64,000 bases of DNA from Mycobacterium sp. JS623. GTDB lineage: Bacteria; Actinomycetota; Actinomycetes; Mycobacteriales; Mycobacteriaceae. Below are positions 1 to 9,183 of this stretch, piece after piece. Below the pieces are notes generated by a model. The model saw only the letters and a list, made by a program, of their open reading frames with translations, was not told the DNA's origin and made no database searches. Every line of letters begins with the position of its first letter. Positions within the stretch are counted from its first letter, which is position 1. A program made the position numbers and the translations under genes. Location of the stretch: NCBI RefSeq assembly GCF_000328565.1, contig NC_019966.1:1736001-1800000 (forward strand), in the 5' to 3' direction.

Positions 1-472
1 CGAATCTGCAGCTCAGGGATGGTTAATGCCCTTCAGGACGGGCGATGCTATCCGGGACGTGACCCTAAGACAAGGCAGGACAGGCTGGGCTTGATTGCAG
101 TGCAAGGGATTTCGTGACGAACTGTGTGAACGTCAAGCGCGCTGAATCGTGGCGCGGATCCGCGCTCTACGTCGCTTCGACTCAAAGCCTTTGCCTATGG
201 AGCAAACACGGAGCTCGGAAGGCATCAGCTTTGCAGGCAAACTTCCTCTGCAGCGGGTCAAGGTTTCGCCGAGCGACTGGGCGATGCGGCAGTAGCGACA
301 ATATGCAGTACAAACGCTCAGTTACGCGCACGAAAATTTTTGCTGACACGCGGTAACTACATCGACGCAATCTGGTGGCAAACGGTGGGCCGCCATGCTA
401 TGCATAGTCTGCCTCGCCACCAGCGACCCTTCTATCGGTCGGCTGCTCTACTGGTGGGGCTGAAGGGAAACC
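1..472. other. Leading intergenic stretch, no gene seen
   Basis: No open frame here has convincing protein character on either strand, and no tRNA-like cloverleaf is seen. The right end supplies the ribosome binding site (AAGGGAAACC) for the gene that starts at 473, so its promoter probably lies within the last 150 bases. The rest may be the end of a decayed gene. Confidence 0.5.
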
Positions 473-2803
473 ATGGCAAAGCACCGCACCTCCACTTCGT
501 CACGTCGAGCGAAGGGCCGCCACCGTCGTAAGAGGCCGATCGACAGCTATAGCGCGGTTAGCGTCTGGCTCGGCGCGGGGGCACTCACAGTAGGTGTCGG
601 CGCGGCGCTTGCGACCAGCGCCGCAGGTGTTGCGAGTGCCGATACTGGTGGCTCCTCCAGTTCACCGTCATCAACGTCGTCGGGCGGACAGACAACCAAT
701 AGTGCGACTTCCAGCACCGATACCTCGAAGCCGGCGCACGTGGTGAGCAATGAGACGACCAATCTGGCAGGCGTGTCTAACGCCTCGAAGAACAGGACCG
801 AGTCAAAAGGTGCAGAAACCGACTCGTTATCACCATCTGCTCCGTTGAGCAGCGGCGGTCTTGTGCATCATCCAGCCGGAAGTGGAGGCAAAGATCAGCA
901 TTCGGTCGCCGACGCTGACACTGACGTCGCGCGGTCGGTCGCCGATAGCGCGCAACCGCTGACGCAGTCAATGCATCGCGCCGATGATGTCAGCTCGGGC
1001 GCGCCCGACAGGACGTCTGGCGATAACACGGGGACATCGGCTAAGAAGACCGCGATCTCTGATTCCACACAGTTCAGTTCTGCCGCCGGAAATGCAGGTG
1101 TGCGCTCTACCGAGCCGAAAGCAATCGGGATGGTGGCCGCTTCGGCGACCGCCTTAACCGCACCGGGCGTGATTGCGACGATCCCCGTCGGCAGCGTCTC
1201 CGCGGGGAGCTATAACGGAGGCGGCGCCACGGCAATAACTCCTGATAGCAAGCTCCTTGCGGTTGCAAATTATGAGGCTAACAGCATCCAGTTCATTGAT
1301 ACAGCGACGCTCACGAGTACTGCCCCGCTTCCTGTTCTACATCCGGCCGACATAATCATTAGCCCCAATGGCAAATATATGTACCTCCGAACAGTGCCGG
1401 TACCGCACGGCGGCGCCGAGCCGCTCGGTGATGTGATCGGCCTAGACATATCAGACTTGTCGAATTTGTCGCCGACTGGCGATGCAATCGTGGATAAGCG
1501 CGGTCCGAGTTCGCTCTTATTTTCTCCAAACAGTTCAAAATTATACGTGGTGGATCGATTTAGCAGCGACGCGGTTTACAACACGTATGGCAACTCGTCA
1601 TTCATTCCGTCATCCAAATATAGCGCTTCGGTGTATACGGTTGATCCGGCCACCAATTCGGTCATATCACCAAGCGTCACGGTTGGCGGTCGGCTGACGA
1701 ACGCACTTCTGAGCAAAGACGGCCAACACCTATACGTGACGAGCAACTTCTATAACGACGATGGGGTTGTTACGTCGGCGCGGTTGACGGTTCTCAACAC
1801 GGAAGATAACACGATCGTTGCCACTGTTCCTCTTGCAGGAACGTTGGACGCCGGATCGGCCGTAGACCAAGCAGGTACACGCCTATATGTGAACGCCAGT
1901 AACGCCGCCGGCGATCGGGGCCTTACCGTTTTCAATCTTTCTAATGACAGTGTTCTGACAACGCTTCCGGTCGCCAGCACAGGGAATTTAGTCTTGTCAC
2001 CTGCAGGAGATCGTCTATACGCAATCGCCTCTGATTCGGCTGGACCGGGTCAACTGTTCGCCATCGATGCGGCCACTAATAGCGTTATTGGTCACCCGGT
2101 ACCGCTAAATACCACCGCAATGCAAATGCAAATCAGTCCCGACGGGAAGTATCTTTACGTTCAGTCCTATTATGCAAGCGAGTCAGATACTCAGCATAGC
2201 GGTGTGACCGTCATTGAAGCTGAATCCGGTCAGGCGATCGCGAATTTTGCCGTAGGGGCGATTCCCGACGGCATTCTCGTTAGCCCGGACGGGATGCGGA
2301 TTTACGTGACGTCCAGGGGTGAAGTGGCCGTCATACAAGCTCCGGCCGACAGTTCCGACTCCGGGGGAGGGTCTGGTGGAGGCGATAATTCTGGCGGGGG
2401 CAACACCGGAAACGGTGGTCTCAGCGGATTCATTGACCTATTCCTGAACCCCATTAATGGAGTGTTCCGTCAAATAGCGGGTATTGCAGACTCTGCGTTG
2501 GATGTTATCGGCGATGTCGGTGCTCGCGCGGTTCCGATCGCCGTGACGGCGCTACGCGGTGCATTCGGGATTGTTTCATCTGCGATCGATGTATTTTCCG
2601 GAACGTACGAAGGCACCCACGGACATCCCGTAAGCGGCACCCTGACCATCCTTGGCGGATTGGCAGGTGCCACCACGTTAGGGCTTACACTCGCGGTGGG
2701 TAGCGGTTTCGTTGTTGCCGCTCCGGCAATCCCGGTAGCCGCTGCGGTAACGATAGGCCTTGGTGCGCTGGCATTCCTAACCAATTCATTTTTCGGTCTG
2801 TAG
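473..2803 (+). CDS. Exported YVTN-type beta-propeller surface protein
   Basis: Predicted 776-residue envelope protein. The N-terminus is basic (residues 1-24) followed by a hydrophobic segment (about 28-55) ending in ASAD, the leader typical of large mycobacterial exported proteins. A Ser/Thr/Gly-rich linker follows to about residue 230. Residues about 232-625 form a propeller-like repeat region with recurring SPDGKYLYV, SPNGKYMYL and PDGMRIYVT blades and regular 'ATNSVI' turns, as in YVTN/lactonase-like repeat proteins. A glycine-rich hinge (626-650) leads to a hydrophobic C-terminal domain (about 655-776) with several Ala/Gly/Val-rich segments. Repeat propellers of this type are usually surface-exposed and bind partners rather than catalyse; the ligand is unknown. 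The start is supported by an AAGGGAAACC ribosome binding site. Codon use is AT-richer than in the right half of the window. Confidence 0.85.
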   Translation: MAKHRTSTSSRRAKGRHRRKRPIDSYSAVSVWLGAGALTVGVGAALATSAAGVASADTGGSSSSPSSTSSGGQTTNSATSSTDTSKPAHVVSNETTNLAGVSNASKNRTESKGAETDSLSPSAPLSSGGLVHHPAGSGGKDQHSVADADTDVARSVADSAQPLTQSMHRADDVSSGAPDRTSGDNTGTSAKKTAISDSTQFSSAAGNAGVRSTEPKAIGMVAASATALTAPGVIATIPVGSVSAGSYNGGGATAITPDSKLLAVANYEANSIQFIDTATLTSTAPLPVLHPADIIISPNGKYMYLRTVPVPHGGAEPLGDVIGLDISDLSNLSPTGDAIVDKRGPSSLLFSPNSSKLYVVDRFSSDAVYNTYGNSSFIPSSKYSASVYTVDPATNSVISPSVTVGGRLTNALLSKDGQHLYVTSNFYNDDGVVTSARLTVLNTEDNTIVATVPLAGTLDAGSAVDQAGTRLYVNASNAAGDRGLTVFNLSNDSVLTTLPVASTGNLVLSPAGDRLYAIASDSAGPGQLFAIDAATNSVIGHPVPLNTTAMQMQISPDGKYLYVQSYYASESDTQHSGVTVIEAESGQAIANFAVGAIPDGILVSPDGMRIYVTSRGEVAVIQAPADSSDSGGGSGGGDNSGGGNTGNGGLSGFIDLFLNPINGVFRQIAGIADSALDVIGDVGARAVPIAVTALRGAFGIVSSAIDVFSGTYEGTHGHPVSGTLTILGGLAGATTLGLTLAVGSGFVVAAPAIPVAAAVTIGLGALAFLTNSFFGL

Positions 2804-2913
2804 TTCATCAGTTACCTATTGATATAGGGCGTGTCGGTGTGACTTACCCCGTATTTGTGGTGGAGTCACGGGTTCGGAATGGATGAAGGTGGTGTGAATA
2901 AAACGCAATAATC

Positions 2914-3261
2914 ATGCTACAATGCAAACATAAAAACATGCAAAACGATTCTCTGACTCCTGACCAATCTGACGTCAATAACGCAGCCGCGCAAGACGAG
3001 CATCTTCCCGACCGCTGGTATAAGCGCTCAGACGAGCGTTACGAGTTCATCTCCAAATTTCGCAAAATAGGCCTTGTCACTATTCTCTCGATCACTGTCG
3101 CTCCGATTGCTTTGATCTTGCTCTGTACTGGAACCGTGTACTTTAGAAGCCGTAAATCAGGATTTGTGTATGAGTGGACAGCAAGCATGCGCGTTTTGTG
3201 GGCATTATTCATTGTCTCGATCATATTGATCACCATCCGAATTATTGCAATGATTGCGTAA
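2914..3261 (+). CDS. Small two-helix membrane protein
   Basis: Unrecognised 115-residue protein. The first about 55 residues are polar and acidic (DQSDVNNAAAQDEHLPDRWYKRSDERY). Two hydrophobic segments follow, about 58-78 (IGLVTILSITVAPIALILL) and about 95-115 (VLWALFIVSIILITIRII), so both are probably membrane spanning. A second ATG at 2938 (MQNDSLTP) could be the true start; neither has a good ribosome binding site. The upstream 100 bases are unusually AT-rich. No function can be assigned. Confidence 0.55.
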   Translation: MLQCKHKNMQNDSLTPDQSDVNNAAAQDEHLPDRWYKRSDERYEFISKFRKIGLVTILSITVAPIALILLCTGTVYFRSRKSGFVYEWTASMRVLWALFIVSIILITIRIIAMIA

Positions 3262-3267
3262 TAGTCT

Positions 3268-3760
3268 GTGGTTTTCATGGGATCCACGGGAACCACGCTG
3301 TCCGGCACGTTCAAAGGGACGGTTGACAATACGTTGGCCGTCAGCCAAGTTCATACCCTCGGCGTGAACGATACGGCCTACAAGACCACGGTGACTCTGA
3401 CAAACGTTTCCGGAACAACGCTAACCGACGTCGAGTACATGCGATCATTCGACCCGGACAATACACGGGCGCTGGGTGGATCGAATACGACCGTCAATAC
3501 GGTTCTCGCGGAGTCGACGACGGACAAGTACTCGCTGGTGACAGCAACGAGCCTGCCTGGCGATCCATACGAGACGTTGACGGGCAAGCAGCTGACAGTT
3601 TTCTACTACACCAAGGACCCGCGCGCCACCGTCTATGTCGGTGGCTTCACGAACTCAAACCCCTACGATTTCGACGACTTAGGGCAAGCGGATTGCTACA
3701 CGAAAACATCAGACGATGCGATCGGCATCGTGTTTAAAGCGGGCAACCTGGCACCTGGCC
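3268..3760 (+). pseudogene. Fragment of a large repeat adhesin/RTX-like protein
   Basis: The frame from 3268 gives about 162 residues of regular beta-rich sequence (TGTTLSGTFKGTVDN, TVTLTNVSGTTLTDVEYMRS, TVYVGGFTNSNPYDFDDLG, DDAIGIVFKAGNLAPG). This resembles the terminal beta-sandwich region of large secreted calcium-binding or VCBS-type proteins rather than a free-standing gene. Beyond about 3760 the frame changes character to low-complexity Arg/Pro/Ser sequence, and there is no start codon context or signal peptide at the 5' end. I read it as an internal piece of a much longer gene left by deletion. The family assignment is by resemblance only. Confidence 0.45.
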
Positions 3761-3949
3761 TGGCAGCGCGTCCCGGAGCGCCTGGTAGGCCTGCGCCGAG
3801 ATGCGTTTCATACCACCAATTGTTCCATTGCAAGCAAACGACCCCGGGCATCATGCTCGGCGGGTACGCCAATCTATCGATACTTGCAACGCTGTCCACA
3901 AGTCCAAACGTCCGCAGTCGCAGCTGGCGGCCACGGTACCGAAGAGAGT

Positions 3950-4225
3950 TTAGCGACGGGCGCCGAACAAGGTGAGGGCTGCCGCAATCGCTATCAAGAG
4001 CGCCCCGACACCGAATATGAACATCGTCGACAGCCCCCACACGCTTAAGCCGTGCACATCAAGGTGGGTGTCTCGGTAATCGGCAGTTATGTTTATGCCG
4101 ATGATGCCCGCGGTTGCAACGACCAACCCCGCGATGGCAATTGTGAGTATTGTTTTATAGCGCTGACGACGTCGGCCCCACACCGCGATAATTAAGGTCA
4201 AAATAATTAGTGGAACGATAATCAT
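3950..4225 (-). CDS. Small three-helix membrane protein
   Basis: Unrecognised 91-residue protein. Three hydrophobic segments are visible: about 2-16 (IIVPLIILTLIIAVW), about 24-46 (TILTIAIAGLVVATAGIIGINI) and about 63-86 (WGLSTMFIFGVGALLIAIAAALTL), joined by a basic loop (GRRRQRYK) after the first. It lies 17 bases downstream of the exported protein at 4243-4977 on the same strand, so the two are probably co-transcribed. No function can be assigned. Confidence 0.65.
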   Translation of the reverse strand: MIIVPLIILTLIIAVWGRRRQRYKTILTIAIAGLVVATAGIIGINITADYRDTHLDVHGLSVWGLSTMFIFGVGALLIAIAAALTLFGARR

Positions 4226-4242
4226 TTACTTATTCAAGAATA

Positions 4243-4977
4243 TCACGGATTGCATTGGCTAAAAACGGTCGGCCAGAAGCCGACGTTCGGGCGGCTTGGT
4301 TCGAGATGCCACTCTGTGCGGTCGCGGGTCCACCAAAAGCTTGCGTGGCAGGCCCACTGATTCCACCCACTCCAGTATTGGTCGCCGCCCCAGTTGAGAT
4401 TCGCCTTGTGATACAGCTCGTCGAACGAGCCCTGAACATTGGCAAACGCGGCGAAGAAGCCACACGTGGTTGGGGTAACTGCCAGCGCTTTGACACCGCC
4501 GCGGTCAATCCACTTCCATGATTCGATGTAATCCCCGCAAGGAGAATTGACTGCCTTTTGGACGTCGCCTTGATTGGCGGAGCGATCAGGCGCGGGCACG
4601 GCGGCTTTATGCAGGTAGTCACTGCATCGCGGAACACCTGGTGTCCACCCGTCGGCGCTTGTCTTGAGGAAAGCGTTCGGCAACCAGGCCCCATTGTCGA
4701 GACGATCCCATACGTCAATAACCTTGTCGCCGTTACCGACAGGCTGGCCTTGTTGCTCACAAACCACGGTTACCCATGCTCCGTCACCTAAGGCAGCGCC
4801 TACCTGTCCGGAACCCATGGCCGGTGCGCTCTGCGGGTAAATGCCGATCCCAGTCCATTGCACCTGTAGACGGGTATCAGCAGATGCAACTGGCATCGAA
4901 ATGGCTGCCAGAAGCACGACGAGAGTTGCCAGGATGGCAGTCGTGCCTTTGATGCGACGGATCACAAAAGCCCCCAC
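4243..4977 (-). CDS. Exported SH3-like/DUF2599-type protein
   Basis: Predicted 244-residue exported protein. A Sec signal peptide covers residues 1-33 (hydrophobic TAILATLVVLLAAISMPVASA, cleavage after ASA). Residues about 45-118 form an SH3-like segment with GDGAWVTVVCEQQGQPV, WDRLDNGAWLPNAFLKT and a closing PRCS, giving a likely Cys-Cys bridge. Residues about 150-175 (CGDYIESWKWIDRGGVKALAVTPT) match the DUF2599 style found in actinobacterial secreted proteins, and the C-terminal Trp-rich part carries two more cysteines. The start codon is GTG at 4977; a second GTG four codons on is possible. The SH3-like part resembles that of the exported protein at 24556-25308. Role in the envelope is unknown. 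Confidence 0.75.
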   Translation of the reverse strand: MGAFVIRRIKGTTAILATLVVLLAAISMPVASADTRLQVQWTGIGIYPQSAPAMGSGQVGAALGDGAWVTVVCEQQGQPVGNGDKVIDVWDRLDNGAWLPNAFLKTSADGWTPGVPRCSDYLHKAAVPAPDRSANQGDVQKAVNSPCGDYIESWKWIDRGGVKALAVTPTTCGFFAAFANVQGSFDELYHKANLNWGGDQYWSGWNQWACHASFWWTRDRTEWHLEPSRPNVGFWPTVFSQCNP

Positions 4978-5189
4978 GTCTGTGTAATCGCTCCGTGCCG
5001 CGCACGGTCGCAGCCGAGTTTAACGGCAACTGGGGAGAAGTGAGTGGTCCGGAAGATGGAGCTTTCGTTTCGGATTAGGTCACCAGCGCGTAGTCGAGGG
5101 GAGCCGGGGGTCGGATGCGTGCATGGCTTCGCTGGCAGCAAGTCCCATTGTCAGGCTCCCGGGAACCAGATGGGGAATCTCGGGCGCAG

Positions 5190-6356
5190 CTATCCCGACT
5201 GAAACCCCTTGGGGCTAAACGGAAGATAGGACCGGTTACTCATCGAATAGATTTTCTTGTCCTGTTGACGGACCGGAAGCTGCACGCGGCGGCTCTTCTG
5301 GGGCGTCTCTTCAGACATTTCCCACTTGTCCGGAATGTTGTAGCCCTCGAAATCGATCTCGATGCCGTCGACCTCGCCATCGCTCTTCAGCTTCGCCAGC
5401 TCCGAGGTCATCCGCTTCATAGCGTTCAACGACTGCTCGATTGGCAGATAAATCGCCACTTCTACCGAGTCCTTGCTGAAGCAGAGTATTGATCCCGGCG
5501 CACCCATGTAGCGACGTCTGGCGACCGCCCACAACGATCCGATGGCCGCCGCGATGTACCGCGTGACCGCAACGTCGCGCTGGGGGTTGGCGTCGGCAAT
5601 CGAGAAGAACCACTGCTTCTCGTTCTTCTTGGCGGTCGGGAACCGCAAGCGGTGAAGGAATGCGTGGAGCGCGCCGCGGTGAATCACGATATTTTTTTCA
5701 CCGACTGTCCATGTCATCTTGGACGACTTGTCGCTGAGGGCAATCGCGGTCAGGCCATGCTTGACGCCGTTGTACAGGAACGCATCTTGCAGGATGCGCA
5801 GGGCACAATCCCACAGCAGCCGGTCCACACCTTCGACTGACTGGTTGAACTCTTCCTGTGTCACTTCGATTGCCGCGTCGTTGGGGTCGCTTCCACCGAG
5901 GAACACTGTCGCGATCTGCTCGGGATTAAAGCCGGCCTTCAGCTCTGCACCTACTCGATCCTTGAACTCGTTGAAGTTCGTTGAGGCCGACATGCTTATC
6001 CACGGACATTCGGGGTGGTCGACATGGGCGAAGAACAGCCGCAGGAGGGCCTCTGAGGCATGGTGCACGATCATCATCGCTTCCATTTGGAGGTAGCGAT
6101 CACGGTCATCGGCGCTTGGCAAGTCTCCCCCCGGAATGAACACGTCACCGATGCGCCGCTCAGATGCAAACGCCGACGCCAGTACCTCGTCGCTACACGC
6201 GACGAGCGACAACATGTTGATCCGCATGTTGATGAGGTCAGCCGGTCGGGCTGTGTAGAACGTTGCGTTCAATTCCGGAAATTGGCGAGTGTCCAGACTT
6301 CGACCCTGATCGTCCGGCTTGTCCCATGGCTTCGGGCCGCCGCGGTACTTACTCAT
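5190..6356 (-). CDS. Hypothetical protein, 388 residues
   Basis: Cytoplasmic-looking protein that I do not recognise. The N-terminal half is helical (YLQMEAMMIVHHASEALLRL around residues 90-110; LLWDCALRILQDAFLYNGVKHGL around 180-203). The middle has beta-strand character (KMTWTVGEKNIVIH). A helix at about 255-275 (VAVTRYIAAAIGSLWAVARRRYM) and a basic C-terminal tail complete it. The HHASEALLRL and FLYNGVKHGL segments are reminiscent of HEPN-like helical bundles, but the match is too weak to name a family. It starts 9 bases after the frame at 6366-6716 on the same strand, with another unknown gene further upstream, which suggests a small operon. Composition and amino-acid use look like a functional gene. 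Confidence 0.75.
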   Translation of the reverse strand: MSKYRGGPKPWDKPDDQGRSLDTRQFPELNATFYTARPADLINMRINMLSLVACSDEVLASAFASERRIGDVFIPGGDLPSADDRDRYLQMEAMMIVHHASEALLRLFFAHVDHPECPWISMSASTNFNEFKDRVGAELKAGFNPEQIATVFLGGSDPNDAAIEVTQEEFNQSVEGVDRLLWDCALRILQDAFLYNGVKHGLTAIALSDKSSKMTWTVGEKNIVIHRGALHAFLHRLRFPTAKKNEKQWFFSIADANPQRDVAVTRYIAAAIGSLWAVARRRYMGAPGSILCFSKDSVEVAIYLPIEQSLNAMKRMTSELAKLKSDGEVDGIEIDFEGYNIPDKWEMSEETPQKSRRVQLPVRQQDKKIYSMSNRSYLPFSPKGFQSG

Positions 6357-6365
6357 GGAGAGAGC

Positions 6366-6716
6366 CTATGAGCCACGACCGACACCGATCCCTTGCACCG
6401 AACCGCGAGGCTTCCAAATAGACCGAAACCGGTTTTGAGAAGCGCAATTTTGGCGTCGCTGGGATTCTCCACCGCCGGGTATCGTTACTTGGAGCGCCGA
6501 GCAAACCTGCTGGGCCTGCACATGCTTGAGTGCCGCGGGTCGGCAGTAGGCAACAATGAAATCAAGCGCTGCGGTCAAGTCATTCTCGTCCTGGCCGAGC
6601 GGATCAAAGACTGACTTCACGGCAGAATCGTGCGGCAGGAATTGACTCTCGCTTTTCGTCCTTTCGGACTCGTCAGCATGGACACATCCATGGAAGCGAA
6701 TATGACAAGCAGACAT
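6366..6716 (-). CDS. Possible small hypothetical protein or remnant
   Basis: A 116-residue frame whose centre (AVKSVFDPLGQDENDLTAALDFIVAYCRPAALKHVQ) looks like a real helical protein, whereas both ends are irregular and rich in Ser/Arg/Gly. It sits 9 bases upstream of the 388-residue gene on the same strand. It could be a functional small partner, or a fragment of a longer gene whose ends have decayed. No family is recognised. Confidence 0.3.
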   Translation of the reverse strand: MSACHIRFHGCVHADESERTKSESQFLPHDSAVKSVFDPLGQDENDLTAALDFIVAYCRPAALKHVQAQQVCSALQVTIPGGGESQRRQNCASQNRFRSIWKPRGSVQGIGVGRGS

Positions 6717-6791
6717 GGGTCAGAAAACACACGGTGCGGCCGCGGCTCTCAGGTTTTCACCCATGGCCACTTGCCAGATTCGCTCGGCTCG

Positions 6792-7190
6792 TCAACAACT
6801 GCTGATCAGCCGCTGGTGCTCGGGAAAGTACACGTCGGTGTAGCCGTTACGAAGCCGAAGGGCGCTTCGTCCGTGTCTCTCCATGTATGCCAGCAAGGCG
6901 GAATGATCACCAGGTTGCGCTCGAAGGGCATCGACATCCAGCACTTGTCCGTCGATGACGTACGAGCAACTGCATTTGATGTGGCCGCTTTTGGTTTCGA
7001 TCCGTCGACGCCCAACTGGAATGAAGGCCGTCAGGACGTCGTAGTACATAAACATCGTCGTATTGCCTGAAGCGTATCGCACATCTAGCTGGGGATCTCG
7101 AACATCGACCTGACGCGTTCCGTAGCCGCCACCAAAATGGTCATGGTCCGTGTAGACGACGTATGTTGCCACACTTATATCGTGCTGCAT
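6792..7190 (-). CDS. Hypothetical protein, 132 residues
   Basis: Unrecognised compact soluble protein (ATYVVYTDHDHFGGGYGTRQVDV, TMFMYYDVLTAFIPVGRRRIETKSG, DALRAQPGDHSALLAYMERHGRSAL). The regular alternation of beta-strand and helical segments and the lack of low-complexity sequence argue that it is translated. The His-Asp-His cluster near residues 15-17 is notable, but no motif is recognised. It is the promoter-proximal gene of the minus-strand block that continues to 5190. A hairpin with a T tract lies about 75 bases upstream of its start. Confidence 0.6.
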   Translation of the reverse strand: MQHDISVATYVVYTDHDHFGGGYGTRQVDVRDPQLDVRYASGNTTMFMYYDVLTAFIPVGRRRIETKSGHIKCSCSYVIDGQVLDVDALRAQPGDHSALLAYMERHGRSALRLRNGYTDVYFPEHQRLISSC

Positions 7191-7265
7191 TGTTCATGCT
7201 CTCTCCACATCTCTAGCGGGGATGCCACTCGCCTCAGCGAGCGTGTGTCTTTCTATGCACACAAG

Positions 7266-7306
7266 ATGAGGCTTCGGCTCTCGATAAAGAGACGGAGCCT
7301 CATTTT
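7266..7306. terminator. Hairpin with T tract, possible terminator
   Basis: The arm ATGAGGCTTCGGCTC (7266-7280) pairs with GAGACGGAGCCTCAT (7289-7303), with one G-T wobble and one mismatch. It is followed by TTTT, and the left flank is A-rich. It could terminate plus-strand transcription. It stands upstream of the minus-strand gene starting at 7190, so it could also shield that operon from incoming transcription. Confidence 0.5.
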
Positions 7307-7329
7307 GTGCTGCCTGCTTGTCAATTAAC

Positions 7330-7977
7330 GTCCCAGGAGTTCACCTCAACTTAGGACAGCTAAATAATAACACAAAACGCTTATGAAGTCAATGGTAATA
7401 CGTCATTTTCGCAAACGCTTCAAAACAAACGGATGATCCCCCGTATTAAATATACTGACATCATCGGCAAGTGCCGTCGCTCCGGATCTGACGCTTTATG
7501 ACATATACCGATGGTCTGCGCAGGCCGCAGCACTGACGTTGAACGGCCGACGGGTGCACCACAAAGCGGCGAGGAGCCGAAGCTTTGGATCAAGGACAAC
7601 GGCAGCTCTCAGACACTCACATTCACGTTGGCTCTGCTGGAGCGTTCCGCTTCTCCTCCGACCTACCCGCGCCTGCGGCCACAACCCCAGGCAAATGGTT
7701 GTACCTGCTGTTCACGTACAACGGGGCCGACCAGCGGTGGGGGCTGCCTGCGCAAGATCGACAACTTCTGATGCCTACGCGACCACGGTCGAGGACGTCA
7801 CGCTGGCGACGAACATGCCTTCCCCCTCGGAGATGGACCGGGATCAAACGGCTACGCCCAGATCACCCACGATGCCCAGCGGCGACCATTTCATGCGCCG
7901 CTATCACTAACTAAAGGGCTGCATCCGGCCACGTCGCCTCGCGGCGATTTGCCAGCTATCGCAGTGCGTTCCGCCGT
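7330..7977. other. Gene-poor stretch with decayed coding remnants
   Basis: The first 150 bases are AT-rich and non-coding. Between about 7560 and 7740 the plus strand shows protein-like pieces in two frames (KLWIKDNGSSQTLTFTL, then GAFRFSSDLPAPAATTPGKW and LYLLFTYNGADQRW), as expected of a gene broken by a frameshift. From about 7755 to 7890 the minus strand matches the C-terminal part of the small gene at 15545-15847. No intact gene is present. Confidence 0.5.
7755..7890 (-). pseudogene. Decayed paralogue of the gene at 15545-15847
   Basis: Read on the minus strand this stretch gives A-SWVI-A-(stop)-PFDPG-(frameshift)-SISEGEGMFVASVT--T, closely similar to SWVISASPFDPGSIIDAEIMFVASVT in the gene at 15545-15847. 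The nucleotide match is roughly three quarters over about 85 bases, with most differences at third codon positions. An in-frame stop and a one-base deletion show that this copy is not functional. Confidence 0.5.
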
Positions 7978-8034
7978 ATGCTGCTTCTCGACGGACTGGT
8001 CGCGCAGCCAGGCCATTATGGGGAGGTCTCAATT

Positions 8035-8586
8035 GTGAATCGGTTAGTGCCGATCCTTCAAAATGTTCCGGGGTTCATATCAGATCTACCTTCGCCCACG
8101 AATCCGATACCGTTTCTCTGGCTTGCCGAACAACTCGGAGATAAGCTCTTCAGCGGAGACGAATTGGCTGATATCCAGGAGAACCCAGAAATAATAGATG
8201 CCTTCAGCAGTGCCTTCTTTCCCGTCTGGCCGACAGAAGCTTGGCGGCAGGTACCGTATGGGTGGCAGGATGGCGAATTCTTGGGGGAGTCTGAGTGGTT
8301 CACGATGTTCCTTACTGACGAAACCGGTCAGCAAGGAATTGCCGTCCCGCAGAATACAGAAATATCTGACTTCGTTGGCGCATGGTTGGGTGATCCCCTC
8401 AACGCGCAACTAGTCGTGCTCGACCCTTTGAAGCGGGCGCTCATCCATTTTTCGCCGACTCACTGTGGTCCGCCGAGCTGGAACACGTGTAGTCCTGGGA
8501 AATGTGGCAATCCGTGTGAACTGACTGCGCTGAGCGACGCGAAGTGGGGCGAGGTCAAAACCTGTCGCTGCCTACACGGAAAGTGA
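8035..8586 (+). CDS. Hypothetical protein, 183 residues
   Basis: Soluble, acidic protein that I do not recognise (VPILQNVPGFISDLPSPTNPIPFLWLAEQLGDKLF, DIQENPEIIDAFSSAFFPVWPTEAW). It ends in a Cys-rich segment with about six cysteines (HCGPPSWNTCSPGKCGNPCELT, then CRC) that could bind zinc. The GTG start at 8035 is chosen because GGGGAGG lies nine bases upstream; the frame is open further back to 7978. It lies just before the membrane-anchored protein at 8597 and may be co-transcribed with it. Confidence 0.55.
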   Translation: MNRLVPILQNVPGFISDLPSPTNPIPFLWLAEQLGDKLFSGDELADIQENPEIIDAFSSAFFPVWPTEAWRQVPYGWQDGEFLGESEWFTMFLTDETGQQGIAVPQNTEISDFVGAWLGDPLNAQLVVLDPLKRALIHFSPTHCGPPSWNTCSPGKCGNPCELTALSDAKWGEVKTCRCLHGK

Positions 8587-8596
8587 GGGCAGCGGA

Positions 8597-9145
8597 GTGG
8601 GCGCACTACTGTTTGAGGCAGCTAACACCGTTCTTGCAAACCGCGTGACGGATTGGATTGCTCAGGAGTGGACGAAGGTCGTCATACCAGCCGCGATCGC
8701 AATCGTCCTTTGGTTTGGCACTACTCGTGTCAGTCTGCGTATATTTCGCAAGGGCGGCGTTATATGGGTAATGGGCGCGACGATCGATAGGCAGCGCCAA
8801 GGGATCAAATTACTGATTCGGAACATCGGGCGAACTACGGGTACGGTCAACCTTATCGCTCTATTCGAGCGTGATCATCGACAAAACGTTGTCTACGGTA
8901 AAGAGAAGGTTGAATTCTCGGGTTTTACAGGCGATAGTTTCCAACCATTTACGATAACCGCCCACAACAAGGCCATTCTCGTCATTAACGCCAAGAATCA
9001 AACGACGATACCCAAGCGCATAAGGATCCATGTCCATGCCGGGTCAAATGACGCCGCGAAGCTTAAACCCAAGAAGATGTTACGGCGGCAGTCGATATAT
9101 AAGTCCGATCCTGTCTTTCCTCCCGACGCATTTTCCAAAAGCTAG
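8597..9145 (+). CDS. Membrane-anchored hypothetical protein
   Basis: Predicted 182-residue protein with one N-terminal transmembrane segment (about residues 28-42, VVIPAAIAIVLWFGT). A basic, beta-rich soluble domain follows (GIKLLIRNIGRTTGTVNLIALF, FQPFTITAHNKAILVINAK, PKRIRIHVHAG). The strand pattern resembles an immunoglobulin-like beta sandwich, but this is inference. It begins with GTG ten bases after the preceding gene, so translation may be coupled. Function unknown. Confidence 0.6.
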   Translation: MGALLFEAANTVLANRVTDWIAQEWTKVVIPAAIAIVLWFGTTRVSLRIFRKGGVIWVMGATIDRQRQGIKLLIRNIGRTTGTVNLIALFERDHRQNVVYGKEKVEFSGFTGDSFQPFTITAHNKAILVINAKNQTTIPKRIRIHVHAGSNDAAKLKPKKMLRRQSIYKSDPVFPPDAFSKS

Positions 9146-9183
9146 TTCGAGGCAGCGGGCTTTCGGCTAGGCATTCGGGCCGC

